From an uncultured Winogradskyella sp. (GTDB lineage: Bacteria > Bacteroidota > Bacteroidia > Flavobacteriales > Flavobacteriaceae): DNA of 64,000 bases. The translations under genes were made by a program, and so were the position numbers. The stretch covers positions 1,607,596-1,671,595 of the forward strand of contig NZ_CANMCZ010000001.1 of the NCBI RefSeq assembly GCF_947496485.1, given 5' to 3'. Positions 34,917 to 43,001 of this stretch are shown piece by piece (positions within the stretch are counted from its first letter, which is position 1; every line of letters begins with the position of its first letter). A model generated the notes under the pieces. The model was not told the DNA's origin. It saw nothing but the letters and a program-made list of their open reading frames with translations, and searched no databases.

Positions 34917-36206
34917 ATGGAGGTGAATCAACTAGAGATTACGGAAATTATAAAAAGAGATTACGAAACGAGTCCATTTGTTTTAAGGAAAATTTCTAAT
35001 GCGGTTGAAAAAGCGATGATGTCTGTAGGTAATGGTACCAAAGAAGATGCAAATACAATTTCTGTAAAAGTTTTACAAGAATTACTAGATAGAAAAGGTA
35101 AAGATTATAAGTATGTGCCAACTGTAGAAGAGGTACAAGATCTTGTAGAGATAAAATTAATGGATAGCCAATTTTTGGATGTTGCGAAAGCGTACATTCT
35201 TTACAGAGATGAGCAGGCCAGAAACAGAAAGACTAATATTTTTGAAAAACGTATCAACCTAAAACCTTATGAGTATCCTGCACTTAATGATTATGTAGAT
35301 GCCATTAGACATTCGTATTGGATTCATTCTGAATTTAATTTTACAAGTGATATCCAGGATTTTAAGACGAGACTTACTGTTGTTGAGCAAAATGCCATTA
35401 AAAATACGATGTTGGCCATTTCGCAAATTGAAGTCGCAGTAAAATCTTTTTGGGGTGATATTTACCACAAAATGCCAAAACCAGAAATAGGGTCTGTGGG
35501 AGCAACATTTGCAGAAAGTGAAGTGCGTCACCATGATGCATATTCTCACTTATTAGAAATATTAGGTCTTAATAACGAGTTTAAAAGATTAAAGAAAAAT
35601 CCTGTAATAATGCGACGTGTGCATTATTTAGAAACAGCATTGAAGAATGCTAAGAGTGAAGACAATAAAGAGTATGCAGAGTCTATTTTATTATTCTCAT
35701 TATTCATTGAGCATGTATCGTTGTTTTCTCAATTTTTAATCATAATGGCCTTCAATAAACACAAGAATATGCTTAAAGGTATTTCTAATGTAGTTGAAGC
35801 AACTTCTAAAGAAGAACAAATTCACGGAGATTTTGGTATCGATGTGATCAGAATTATCAAAGACGAAAACCCAACATGGTTTGGTGAAGAACACAATACG
35901 ATTGTAAAAGTAATGTGTGAAGAAGCTTTTGAATCTGAAAGCAAAATCATCGATTGGATTTTTGAGGCAGGTGAATTGGATTTCCTTCCTAAAAATGTGA
36001 TTAACGAATTTATAAAGAACAGATTTAATAATTCCCTTGAAAGTATCGGCATCGATAAAGTATTTGATGTTGACAACAGTTTACTAGAGCAGACCGAATG
36101 GTTTGATGATGAAATCATAGGTACCAAACACGGTGATTTCTTCGTGAAACGCTCTATCAACTACAGCAAAAGAACTAAAAGTATAACTAGCGACGACTTA
36201 TTTTAA
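34917..36206 (+). CDS. nrdB: ribonucleotide reductase radical subunit NrdB with N-terminal ATP-cone
   Basis: The ferritin-like core has all metal and radical residues: the acidic ligand in WIHSEF, EVRHHDAY (glutamate, histidine and the radical tyrosine four residues later), FIEHVSLF and EEQIHGDFG. Unusually, residues about 5-98 form an ATP-cone (PFVLRKISNAVEKAM, SVKVLQELLDRKG, VEEVQDLVEIKLMDSQ), a domain normally found on NrdA. ATP-cone NrdB proteins with allosteric control through the radical subunit are known from the flavobacterium Leeuwenhoekiella blandensis. At 429 residues it is longer than normal (about 350-375) by exactly this domain. nrdA follows after 3 bases. Confidence 0.95.
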   Translation: MEVNQLEITEIIKRDYETSPFVLRKISNAVEKAMMSVGNGTKEDANTISVKVLQELLDRKGKDYKYVPTVEEVQDLVEIKLMDSQFLDVAKAYILYRDEQARNRKTNIFEKRINLKPYEYPALNDYVDAIRHSYWIHSEFNFTSDIQDFKTRLTVVEQNAIKNTMLAISQIEVAVKSFWGDIYHKMPKPEIGSVGATFAESEVRHHDAYSHLLEILGLNNEFKRLKKNPVIMRRVHYLETALKNAKSEDNKEYAESILLFSLFIEHVSLFSQFLIIMAFNKHKNMLKGISNVVEATSKEEQIHGDFGIDVIRIIKDENPTWFGEEHNTIVKVMCEEAFESESKIIDWIFEAGELDFLPKNVINEFIKNRFNNSLESIGIDKVFDVDNSLLEQTEWFDDEIIGTKHGDFFVKRSINYSKRTKSITSDDLF

Positions 36207-36209
36207 ACC

Positions 36210-38009
36210 ATGAACGACAACACTAACTTAGACCTTGAAAACAAAGTAGTAAACCCTCAAACTACAACAACTTCACCACAAGATGAATTAATAAAAGCCA
36301 GAAAAGAAGCCATTAAAGAGGCCAACAAAGAACCAGAAATAAAATGGTTAACTGACCATAGTCGCAAATTTTTATCTTCAGGTTATCTTACAGAAGGTGC
36401 TACACCAGAAGCAAGAATTAGAGAAATAGCCAACAATGCGGAGAAAATCTTAAAAATAGATGGTTTTGCAGATAAGTTTTATGGTTATATGGCTGAAGGC
36501 TTTTACTCGTTAGCATCACCAGTATGGTCTAATTTTGGAAAAAAGCGTGGCTTACCAATTAGCTGTTTCGGTTCACATATTTCTGATGATATGGGAGATA
36601 TTCTCTATACACAGTCAGAAGTTGGAATGATGTCTAAGCTAGGAGGCGGTACTTCTGGTTATTTTGGTAAGCTTCGTCACAGAGGTGCACCAGTAAAAAA
36701 TAACGGTGAATCTTCTGGAGCAGTACATATTATGCAACTGTTTGAAAAAATGGTTGACGTAGTAAGCCAAGGCTCCGTGCGACGAGGTCGTTTTTCCCCA
36801 TACCTACCAATAGAGCATAATGATATAAACGAGTTTTTAGAAATCGGTACAGAAGGTAATCCAATACAAGAGTTAACACATGGTGTTACTGTTGGTAATG
36901 AGTGGATGCAAGAAATGATCGATGGCGATGCAGAAAAGCGTGCGATTTGGGCAAAAGTATTACAACGAAGAGGCGAAATAGGATATCCTTACATTTTCTT
37001 TAAGGATAATGCTAACAATTCAGCACCAGAAGTATATCAAGAAAATAAGCATGAGATTTACGCAAGTAACTTGTGTTCAGAAATCATGTTACCAACAAAC
37101 GACAGATGGTCTTTTGTATGCGTATTGTCTTCAATAAACTTATTGCACTATGATAAGTGGAAAAATACAGATGCTGTTGAAACGATGGTCTATTTCTTAG
37201 ATGCCGTTTTAGAAGAATTTGTAACTAAGCTAGAAGTTTACAGAGATTCTCCAGATAGAGATGATAGACAAACCTTCATGTTTATGGAGAAAGCTTATAA
37301 TTTTGCTAAGGAAAATAGAGCGCTTGGAATGGGAGCTTTGGGATGGCACTCATTACTACAGTCTAAAATGTTACCATTTGATAGTGCTGAAGCATTTAAT
37401 CTTAACAGTGAAATCTTTAAAACCATTAAAGAGAAGTCGGTTAAAGCATCAGAAGAATTAGCAACGTTATTTGGTGAGCCAGAAGTATTAAAAGGTTATG
37501 GAAGGCGTAATGCAACATTAAATGCTGTGGCACCAACAACATCTTCTGCGTTTATCTTAGGACAAGTATCTCAAGGTATTGAGCCAATATGGTCTAACAG
37601 TTATGTTAAGGATATTGCGAAAATAAAGACAACGATTAAGAACCCTTTCCTTAAAGCACTTTTAGCAGAAAAAGGAATGGATACCGTTGAAGTTTGGAAG
37701 AGCATCCGTGATTATGACGGTTCTGTACAACATTTAGAAGGCTTAACTGAGCTAGAAAAGGATGTCTTTAAAACCTATTCTGAAATTGACCAAATGACAA
37801 TCATTTATCAGGCGGCAAACAGACAGAACCACATAGATCAAGGGCAGTCTTTAAACATAATGGTACATCCAGATATGCCAGTTAAGGACATTAACAAAAT
37901 CTATGTTACGGCATGGCAGCTAGGAGTAAAATCATTGTACTACCAACACAGTATGAATGCAGCACAGAAATTCAAGCAAAAGAAAGAATGTGCGAGTTGT
38001 GAAGGGTAA
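36210..38009 (+). CDS. nrdA: ribonucleoside-diphosphate reductase catalytic subunit NrdA
   Basis: Class I reductase large subunit, 599 residues, with no ATP-cone; its start goes from a low-complexity tail directly to LTDHSRKFLSSGYL. Active-site elements are the first thiyl/redox cysteine in PISCFGSH, NLCSEIMLP with the catalytic cysteine and glutamate, the second redox cysteine in FVCVLSSINL, and the shuttle pair CASC at the C-terminus. The missing ATP-cone is complemented by the one on NrdB, so activity control moves to the small subunit. Spacing to nrdB is 3 bases. Confidence 0.95.
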   Translation: MNDNTNLDLENKVVNPQTTTTSPQDELIKARKEAIKEANKEPEIKWLTDHSRKFLSSGYLTEGATPEARIREIANNAEKILKIDGFADKFYGYMAEGFYSLASPVWSNFGKKRGLPISCFGSHISDDMGDILYTQSEVGMMSKLGGGTSGYFGKLRHRGAPVKNNGESSGAVHIMQLFEKMVDVVSQGSVRRGRFSPYLPIEHNDINEFLEIGTEGNPIQELTHGVTVGNEWMQEMIDGDAEKRAIWAKVLQRRGEIGYPYIFFKDNANNSAPEVYQENKHEIYASNLCSEIMLPTNDRWSFVCVLSSINLLHYDKWKNTDAVETMVYFLDAVLEEFVTKLEVYRDSPDRDDRQTFMFMEKAYNFAKENRALGMGALGWHSLLQSKMLPFDSAEAFNLNSEIFKTIKEKSVKASEELATLFGEPEVLKGYGRRNATLNAVAPTTSSAFILGQVSQGIEPIWSNSYVKDIAKIKTTIKNPFLKALLAEKGMDTVEVWKSIRDYDGSVQHLEGLTELEKDVFKTYSEIDQMTIIYQAANRQNHIDQGQSLNIMVHPDMPVKDINKIYVTAWQLGVKSLYYQHSMNAAQKFKQKKECASCEG

Positions 38010-38046
38010 TAAATTCCTTTGAAAAAAGGAATCTTATTCTAAATAT

Positions 38047-38081
38047 TAAAAAAGCATCTCATTTCTGAGATGCTTTTTTTA
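38047..38081 (+). terminator. terminator after nrdBA
   Basis: AAAAAAGCATCTCA and TGAGATGCTTTTTT form a 14-bp stem with a four-base loop and a T-run. Confidence 0.85.
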
Positions 38082-38111
38082 GTTCTTTGTTGAAATCCAA
38101 ATTTAACAGTC

Positions 38112-38192
38112 TGTCATTCTAAACTTGGCTCAGAATCTAAGCCATCGTATTATCAATTTTGTATGAGATGCTGAAATAAATTCAGCATGACA
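38112..38192. repeat. flavobacterial intergenic palindromic repeat
   Basis: The element opens TGTCATTCTAAACTT with an ATTCT/AGAAT inverted pair and ends GATGCTGAA-ATAAA-TTCAGCATGACA with a perfect TGCTGAA/TTCAGCA hairpin. It resembles the TGTCATxCTGAACTTGTTTCAG family of dispersed repeats common in Flavobacteriaceae genomes. It lies between the nrdA terminator and the DUF6503 gene. Confidence 0.6.
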
Positions 38193-38227
38193 AACCGATA
38201 TGATAAATCAAAGAAATTTTATAGATT

Positions 38228-38947
38228 TTAATCCTCTACCAAAGTATCAGTTCCCAAATACTTATCATCCTTATTATAATACCAAGCTCTTACTTTTGGC
38301 ATTTTAATGCCTTCAATTTCTAGTTCTTCCGATAATAAGATATATTCACCTGTATCAGATTTTTCTCTACCATTTTCATCTGTTTTAAAAAACTGATAGA
38401 CTTCCATGGCATATGTTTTTGGATTAAAATAGAAATACCACACGTCGCTACCAACAGCTTCATCATAAGTTACTTTTAAAACTAAATAGTCTTTACCTTT
38501 AAATGTTTTCTTTTCTACGTTATCACTGAGATTGGTGCCAGGATCATTCAATTTCATTGGTAATCCATATAAATACGTATAGTAGTTTTTATATAATATG
38601 GCCCTGTTGCAAGACATGTTTTTGGCTTTGGCTGAAAGGCTATCTAAATCCTTACCATTATACACCATATTGCATTTGCCTTTATTTATGGTATAAACTG
38701 TGGTTACTGTATCTCTAGTAGCCTTAACACTAAAAAATTCTCGAGCCAAATCAATTCTAATAAAGCTTGTACGTTTTGAAGCATTTGGTGTTTTCATTTC
38801 AACTGTAAACTTTGCTCTCAAAGTTTCCCAGTTACCATTCGGATCATGATAGCTGATAGCATTTTCTAATAATTGGTCTGCTGTAATATTTTGACTCGAA
38901 AGGATTAGCGTAAAGGAAAGGACAAAAAGGGTTAAAGCGTTTTTCAT
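38228..38947 (-). CDS. secreted DUF6503 family protein
   Basis: A 239-residue periplasmic protein with a signal peptide (MKNALTLFVLSFTLILSSQN) and a DUF6503-type beta-rich mature region: AISYHDPNGNWETLRAKFTVEM, SDVWYFYFNPKTYAMEVYQF and a terminal GIKMPKVRAWYYNKDDKYLGTD. The fold is similar to lipoprotein-localisation or outer-membrane-lipid-binding beta barrels, but function is not established. It is a single gene between two hairpins. Confidence 0.8.
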   Translation of the reverse strand: MKNALTLFVLSFTLILSSQNITADQLLENAISYHDPNGNWETLRAKFTVEMKTPNASKRTSFIRIDLAREFFSVKATRDTVTTVYTINKGKCNMVYNGKDLDSLSAKAKNMSCNRAILYKNYYTYLYGLPMKLNDPGTNLSDNVEKKTFKGKDYLVLKVTYDEAVGSDVWYFYFNPKTYAMEVYQFFKTDENGREKSDTGEYILLSEELEIEGIKMPKVRAWYYNKDDKYLGTDTLVED

Positions 38948-38985
38948 AGTACATAATTAGTATTGCAAATTACAAATTATGGAAT

Positions 38986-39029
38986 AAAAAAAGCATCCAA
39001 TGCCGAACTTTACGGGAGGATGCTTTTTT
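38986..39029 (-). terminator. terminator upstream of the DUF6503 gene, after the OmpA gene region
   Basis: AAAAAAGCATCC pairs with GGATGCTTTTTT across a 19-base loop. It can work in both directions and separates the OmpA gene from DUF6503. Confidence 0.65.
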
Positions 39030-39052
39030 GTTAGTTTAGATAGATTTGAATA

Positions 39053-39904
39053 TTAATTTGCTTCCATTAAAGCAAAAAACTTATCTATGTTTGGCATTAA
39101 TATAATGCGAGTTCTTCTGTTCTTAGCACGATTAGCTCTAGAATCATTTTCAACCAAAGGTTGGTAGCTACTGCGACCAGAAGCGATTAATTGCTCAGGT
39201 GCTACATTAAATTGCTTTTGTAATTTTTTAACTACTGAAGTAGCACGTAATACACTTAATTCCCAGTTGTCAGAAACTTTAGCTGTATTAATACTTCTAG
39301 AATCTGTATGACCTTCTACCATAACATCTAAGCTTGGCTCAGAATTGATAACATCTGCTAACTTTTTTAAGATTTTATCTGCTTTATTACTAACTCTATA
39401 ACTTGCAGTATTAAACAACATATCATCATCAATAGATATCATTACCACAGTTTCATTAATATCTACAACGATATCTTCATTTTCGTCTAGGTCATTAGTA
39501 TTAATCGCTTTACTTAAGTTATATTGTACAGCTAGGTTCATTGAATCTTTCAATGTTTTTGCACCTGCTAATTTTTCTGGACTTACGTTTTGTAAAGTTG
39601 CACGCATTTTTTCTTTGCTTGCACCAGAAGCGACAGTACCGTCTTTAGAAACTTCAAATTTTGCTTTGTTCTCTATAGTTAAGCCTTCAACATCTTGATT
39701 TAAGGATTGAATCTTATAGTTATAGTCGTTAACACGTTTCTCTATAACAGCAAACTTGTTTTCTAAATCTTCTTTTTCGACTTTAGTTTTTGTTAGTTCA
39801 CTTACAGTTTCACCGTGTTGTTGTTCTAAGGCTAAGTATTTCTTTTTTGAAACACAAGCGGTTAATAAAATTGTTGTTACTAATAGGATTGAAATTTTTT
39901 TCAT
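39053..39904 (-). CDS. OmpA family lipoprotein
   Basis: Starting at 39904 gives a lipoprotein signal peptide (MKKISILLVTTILLTAC, cysteine 17); the in-frame extension upstream to 39991 lacks a signal. A coiled-coil region (about residues 22-80, EKEDLENKFAVIEKRVND) precedes an OmpA C-terminal domain (about 165-270; FNTASYRVSNKA, VEGHTDS, SVLRATSVVKKL, RSSYQPLVENDSRANRAKNRRT) that anchors the outer membrane to peptidoglycan. It is monocistronic, divergent from the Na/Pi cotransporter gene. Confidence 0.9.
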   Translation of the reverse strand: MKKISILLVTTILLTACVSKKKYLALEQQHGETVSELTKTKVEKEDLENKFAVIEKRVNDYNYKIQSLNQDVEGLTIENKAKFEVSKDGTVASGASKEKMRATLQNVSPEKLAGAKTLKDSMNLAVQYNLSKAINTNDLDENEDIVVDINETVVMISIDDDMLFNTASYRVSNKADKILKKLADVINSEPSLDVMVEGHTDSRSINTAKVSDNWELSVLRATSVVKKLQKQFNVAPEQLIASGRSSYQPLVENDSRANRAKNRRTRIILMPNIDKFFALMEAN

Positions 39905-40045
39905 GTTTAAGTTTTTGGTTAATTTATTCAATACAATTACATATACGGCGAAAGTGTTTAAAAAGACGTCGAAGTGAAAAATTAAATTCACTTTTTTTTA
40001 CTTAACAATTTATTTACATTACCTTCAATATCATATTTATATTTT

Positions 40046-41788
40046 ATGCAATACGGATTTACCGATATTCTACAACTCATAGGATCTTTAGGCGTCTTTC
40101 TTTTCGGTATGAAAGTGATGAGTGACGCCCTTTTATTATTAGCAGGTAATAAAATGCGATCTATCTTAGCTAAAATGACTTCCAATAGAGTCTTCGGAAT
40201 AGGAACTGGTTTTTTAATAACATCAGTTATTCAGTCGTCATCAGCAACAACACTTATGGTAGTTAGCTTTGCAAATGCAGGCTTGTTGACCTTGGTTGAG
40301 TCGATAGGTGTTATAATGGGAGCCAATATTGGTACCACAATAACGGCATGGCTAATTACAATATTAGGCTTTAAAGTAAGTATGAGTACTATCGCTTTAC
40401 CTTTAGTTGGCTTTGGCTTTGGCTTTACGTTTCTTAAAAAAGAGCAACTAAAAAATTTGGGAAGCTTTATCATTGGCTTTGCTTTGTTGTTTATTGGGCT
40501 TCAGTTTCTTAAAGAGGCAATGCCAGATATTAAGAATAATCCAGAATTGTTAGCGTTTTTATCGCGTTATACAGATTTGGGCTATTTGTCTATTCTATTA
40601 TTCTTACTCATAGGAACTTTATTAACCGTTGTTATTCAGTCTTCTAGTGCTACTATGGCATTAACTTTAATAATGACTGCACAAGGATGGATACCTTTTG
40701 AATTGGCAGCTGCTATGGTTTTGGGTGAAAATATTGGAACAACAATTACTGCGAATTTAGCTGCTATTATTGGTAATTATAAAGCCAAACAAACGGCAAG
40801 AGCACATCTAATTTTCAACCTAATGGGAGTCTTATGGATGTTAGTTTTATTTTATCCTTTCTTAAAAATGGTAAGTTGGTTGGCTATGTATTTGGGTTCT
40901 GAGTCTCCATATGTTAGTGCTGCATCTATTCCTGTAGCGATTTCTTTATTTCATACTACTTTTAATATTGCTAATACTTTTTTGTTGGTTTGGTTTGTAA
41001 AGCCAATTGCAAAGTTAGTAGAGCGCATTGTGCCAGAAAGATTAGAAGACGATAAACAAATAGATGAGCCAAAATACTTAACTAAGGATTCTTTAAAGTA
41101 TCCTGAAACGGCAATTTCAACATTGCAAAAAGAATCTAAATACTTATTTAAAAATGCTGTCTTTGAAATTGTATCTCATGCGTTGAATATTCACAGATCT
41201 GATATTAAATCAGATTTGAAGGTGAAAAAGGTCATTAAAAAATCTAATATTCTGTTTGATACTAATGTGAGAGAACTTTATGCTACAAAAGTTAAAAATA
41301 TATATGGTAAAATCATTAGCTATGCGACCAAAGCTCAGACTGCACTGAAGTTAACTGAGGCTCAAAATAATCAACTCTTAGAGCTAAAAATTGCCAATAG
41401 AAAAATGGTTGAAATATTGAGGTATGTTGGAGAATTAAGTAGAAATGTTAATCTGTACCTAAATTCTGATAATAAATATATTAGAAAAGAATATGATAAA
41501 ATTAGAAATAGAGTAGTTAAAGTATTGCGCGTGATTCATCTATTTAGAACAGAGAAAGAAAACGAAGTATATCACAATAAATTGGTTAAACTAAGGCAAG
41601 AGGTGAGGGAAACATTTCATTCCAACAATCGTAAAATTGATGAACTAATTAGAAATGATTTAATTACAGTAGATATGGCCTCATCACTGTTTAACGATTA
41701 TGATAATGTTAATGATATGATTGAAAATCTTATTGAGGTTGCTGACTTACTTTATGGAAAAAAAGATTCACTTTTGAATAATGAGTAA
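40046..41788 (+). CDS. Na/Pi cotransporter family protein with PhoU-like C-terminus
   Basis: A 580-residue inner membrane transporter with two inverted Na/Pi repeats, each carrying the QSSSAT signature (SVIQSSSATTLMVV and VVIQSSSATMALTL), and a helical PhoU-like tail (about residues 375-560). It belongs to the NptA-type phosphate cotransporters of bacteria. Together with the Pit operon and porin 5-6 kb away it makes this a phosphate-uptake region. It is followed after 23 bases by chrA, probably one transcript. Confidence 0.93.
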   Translation: MQYGFTDILQLIGSLGVFLFGMKVMSDALLLLAGNKMRSILAKMTSNRVFGIGTGFLITSVIQSSSATTLMVVSFANAGLLTLVESIGVIMGANIGTTITAWLITILGFKVSMSTIALPLVGFGFGFTFLKKEQLKNLGSFIIGFALLFIGLQFLKEAMPDIKNNPELLAFLSRYTDLGYLSILLFLLIGTLLTVVIQSSSATMALTLIMTAQGWIPFELAAAMVLGENIGTTITANLAAIIGNYKAKQTARAHLIFNLMGVLWMLVLFYPFLKMVSWLAMYLGSESPYVSAASIPVAISLFHTTFNIANTFLLVWFVKPIAKLVERIVPERLEDDKQIDEPKYLTKDSLKYPETAISTLQKESKYLFKNAVFEIVSHALNIHRSDIKSDLKVKKVIKKSNILFDTNVRELYATKVKNIYGKIISYATKAQTALKLTEAQNNQLLELKIANRKMVEILRYVGELSRNVNLYLNSDNKYIRKEYDKIRNRVVKVLRVIHLFRTEKENEVYHNKLVKLRQEVRETFHSNNRKIDELIRNDLITVDMASSLFNDYDNVNDMIENLIEVADLLYGKKDSLLNNE

Positions 41789-41811
41789 AGTTATTCTTTT
41801 CTACTAAAATT

Positions 41812-42939
41812 ATGAATGAAAAATTACTTGAGGTTGCAAAGGTGTTTTTTAAGTTAGGTTGTTTTGCATTTGGTGGTCCTGCAGCTCACATTGCAATGAT
41901 GGAAGATGAGATCATTGAAAAACGCAAATGGATGACTAGAGATTATTTCCTAGATCTCATTGGTACAACAAATTTAATTCCTGGACCTAATTCTACCGAA
42001 ATGACAATGCATTGTGGATATGAGCATGCTGGCAAAGCAGGCTTATTTGTTGCTGGAATTGCATTTATTTTTCCAGCTACTATTATAACTGCAATTTTAG
42101 CGTATTTATATGTAAAATATGGTCAGCTTCCGGAAGTAGAACCCTTTATTTATGGTATTAAACCTGCTGTTTTAGCAATAATCGCAGGAGCAATTTTAAA
42201 ACTAGGTAAAAAGGCGGTAAAAAGTATAGAACTCATAATTCTTGGTGTAATAGTTTTAGTTGTAAGTCTCTTAGGAGTAAATGAAGTTTTAGTTTTATTA
42301 GCGGCTGGAATTTTTGGGATGTTATATTTTTATTTAAAATCAAAGACAAAAGATAGTTTTAACTCAATTTCACCATTCCTTCTCTTTCTAGGAGTAAATA
42401 CTACAATAGCAAAGGTATCTACGCTAAAATTGTTTTTAATTTTCTTAAAAGTAGGTGCTATACTTTATGGTAGTGGCTATGTTTTGTTTGCATACTTAGA
42501 TGCAGAATTAGTAACTCGAGGATTACTAACCAGAGCTGAGCTTATTGATGCTATTGCGATAGGTCAATTTACACCAGGACCAGTACTATCCACATCTACC
42601 TTTATTGGATATCAGCTTTCTGGATTTACAGGAGCATTAGTAGCTACAACAGGAATATTTTTACCATCTTTTTTATTCGTTTTAATACTTAATCCATTCA
42701 TACCTAGAATGCGAAAATCAACGATACTACGTTATTTTTTAGATTCTGTAAATGTGGCAGCAGTAGCTGTAATGCTCGCAGTATTGATTGTTATGGGAAA
42801 AGAAACATTGATAGAGTGGCAAAGTATAGTTATAGCTTTAATCGCTGTATTTTTAACTTTTAAGACCAAAGTAAGTACAATATGGACAATTGTAATCGGT
42901 GCAATTTTTGGATATGTTATAATTACTTTTACTAAATAA
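41812..42939 (+). CDS. chrA: CHR family chromate/anion transporter
   Basis: A 375-residue bidomain membrane protein of the ChrA family. Each half shows the conserved loop: FKLGCFAFGGPAAHIAMMEDEI and GTTNLIPGPNSTEM in the first, and FLKVGAILYGSGYVLFAYLDAE and IGQFTPGPVLST in the second. It is expected to export chromate or related oxyanions by proton exchange. Its position behind the Na/Pi cotransporter suggests balancing of sulfate- or phosphate-like oxyanions rather than a dedicated resistance operon. Confidence 0.9.
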   Translation: MNEKLLEVAKVFFKLGCFAFGGPAAHIAMMEDEIIEKRKWMTRDYFLDLIGTTNLIPGPNSTEMTMHCGYEHAGKAGLFVAGIAFIFPATIITAILAYLYVKYGQLPEVEPFIYGIKPAVLAIIAGAILKLGKKAVKSIELIILGVIVLVVSLLGVNEVLVLLAAGIFGMLYFYLKSKTKDSFNSISPFLLFLGVNTTIAKVSTLKLFLIFLKVGAILYGSGYVLFAYLDAELVTRGLLTRAELIDAIAIGQFTPGPVLSTSTFIGYQLSGFTGALVATTGIFLPSFLFVLILNPFIPRMRKSTILRYFLDSVNVAAVAVMLAVLIVMGKETLIEWQSIVIALIAVFLTFKTKVSTIWTIVIGAIFGYVIITFTK

Positions 42940-42972
42940 AAAAGCCATCACTTATAAAGTGATGGCTTTTAA
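42938..42972. terminator. terminator between chrA and the Pit gene
   Basis: AAAAGCCATCACTT and AAGTGATGGCTTTT form a 14-bp stem with an ATA loop, usable for both convergent genes. Confidence 0.85.
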
Positions 42973-43001
42973 AATGATTAAGGCGATTCGCACCTTGTCT
43001 T

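Noticed and set aside
40003..40017. TAAC/TTAC pair at 11-bp spacing before the Na/Pi cotransporter as a Pho box
   Set aside because: Only two units are present, with no clear promoter element positioned behind them, so the evidence is too weak.
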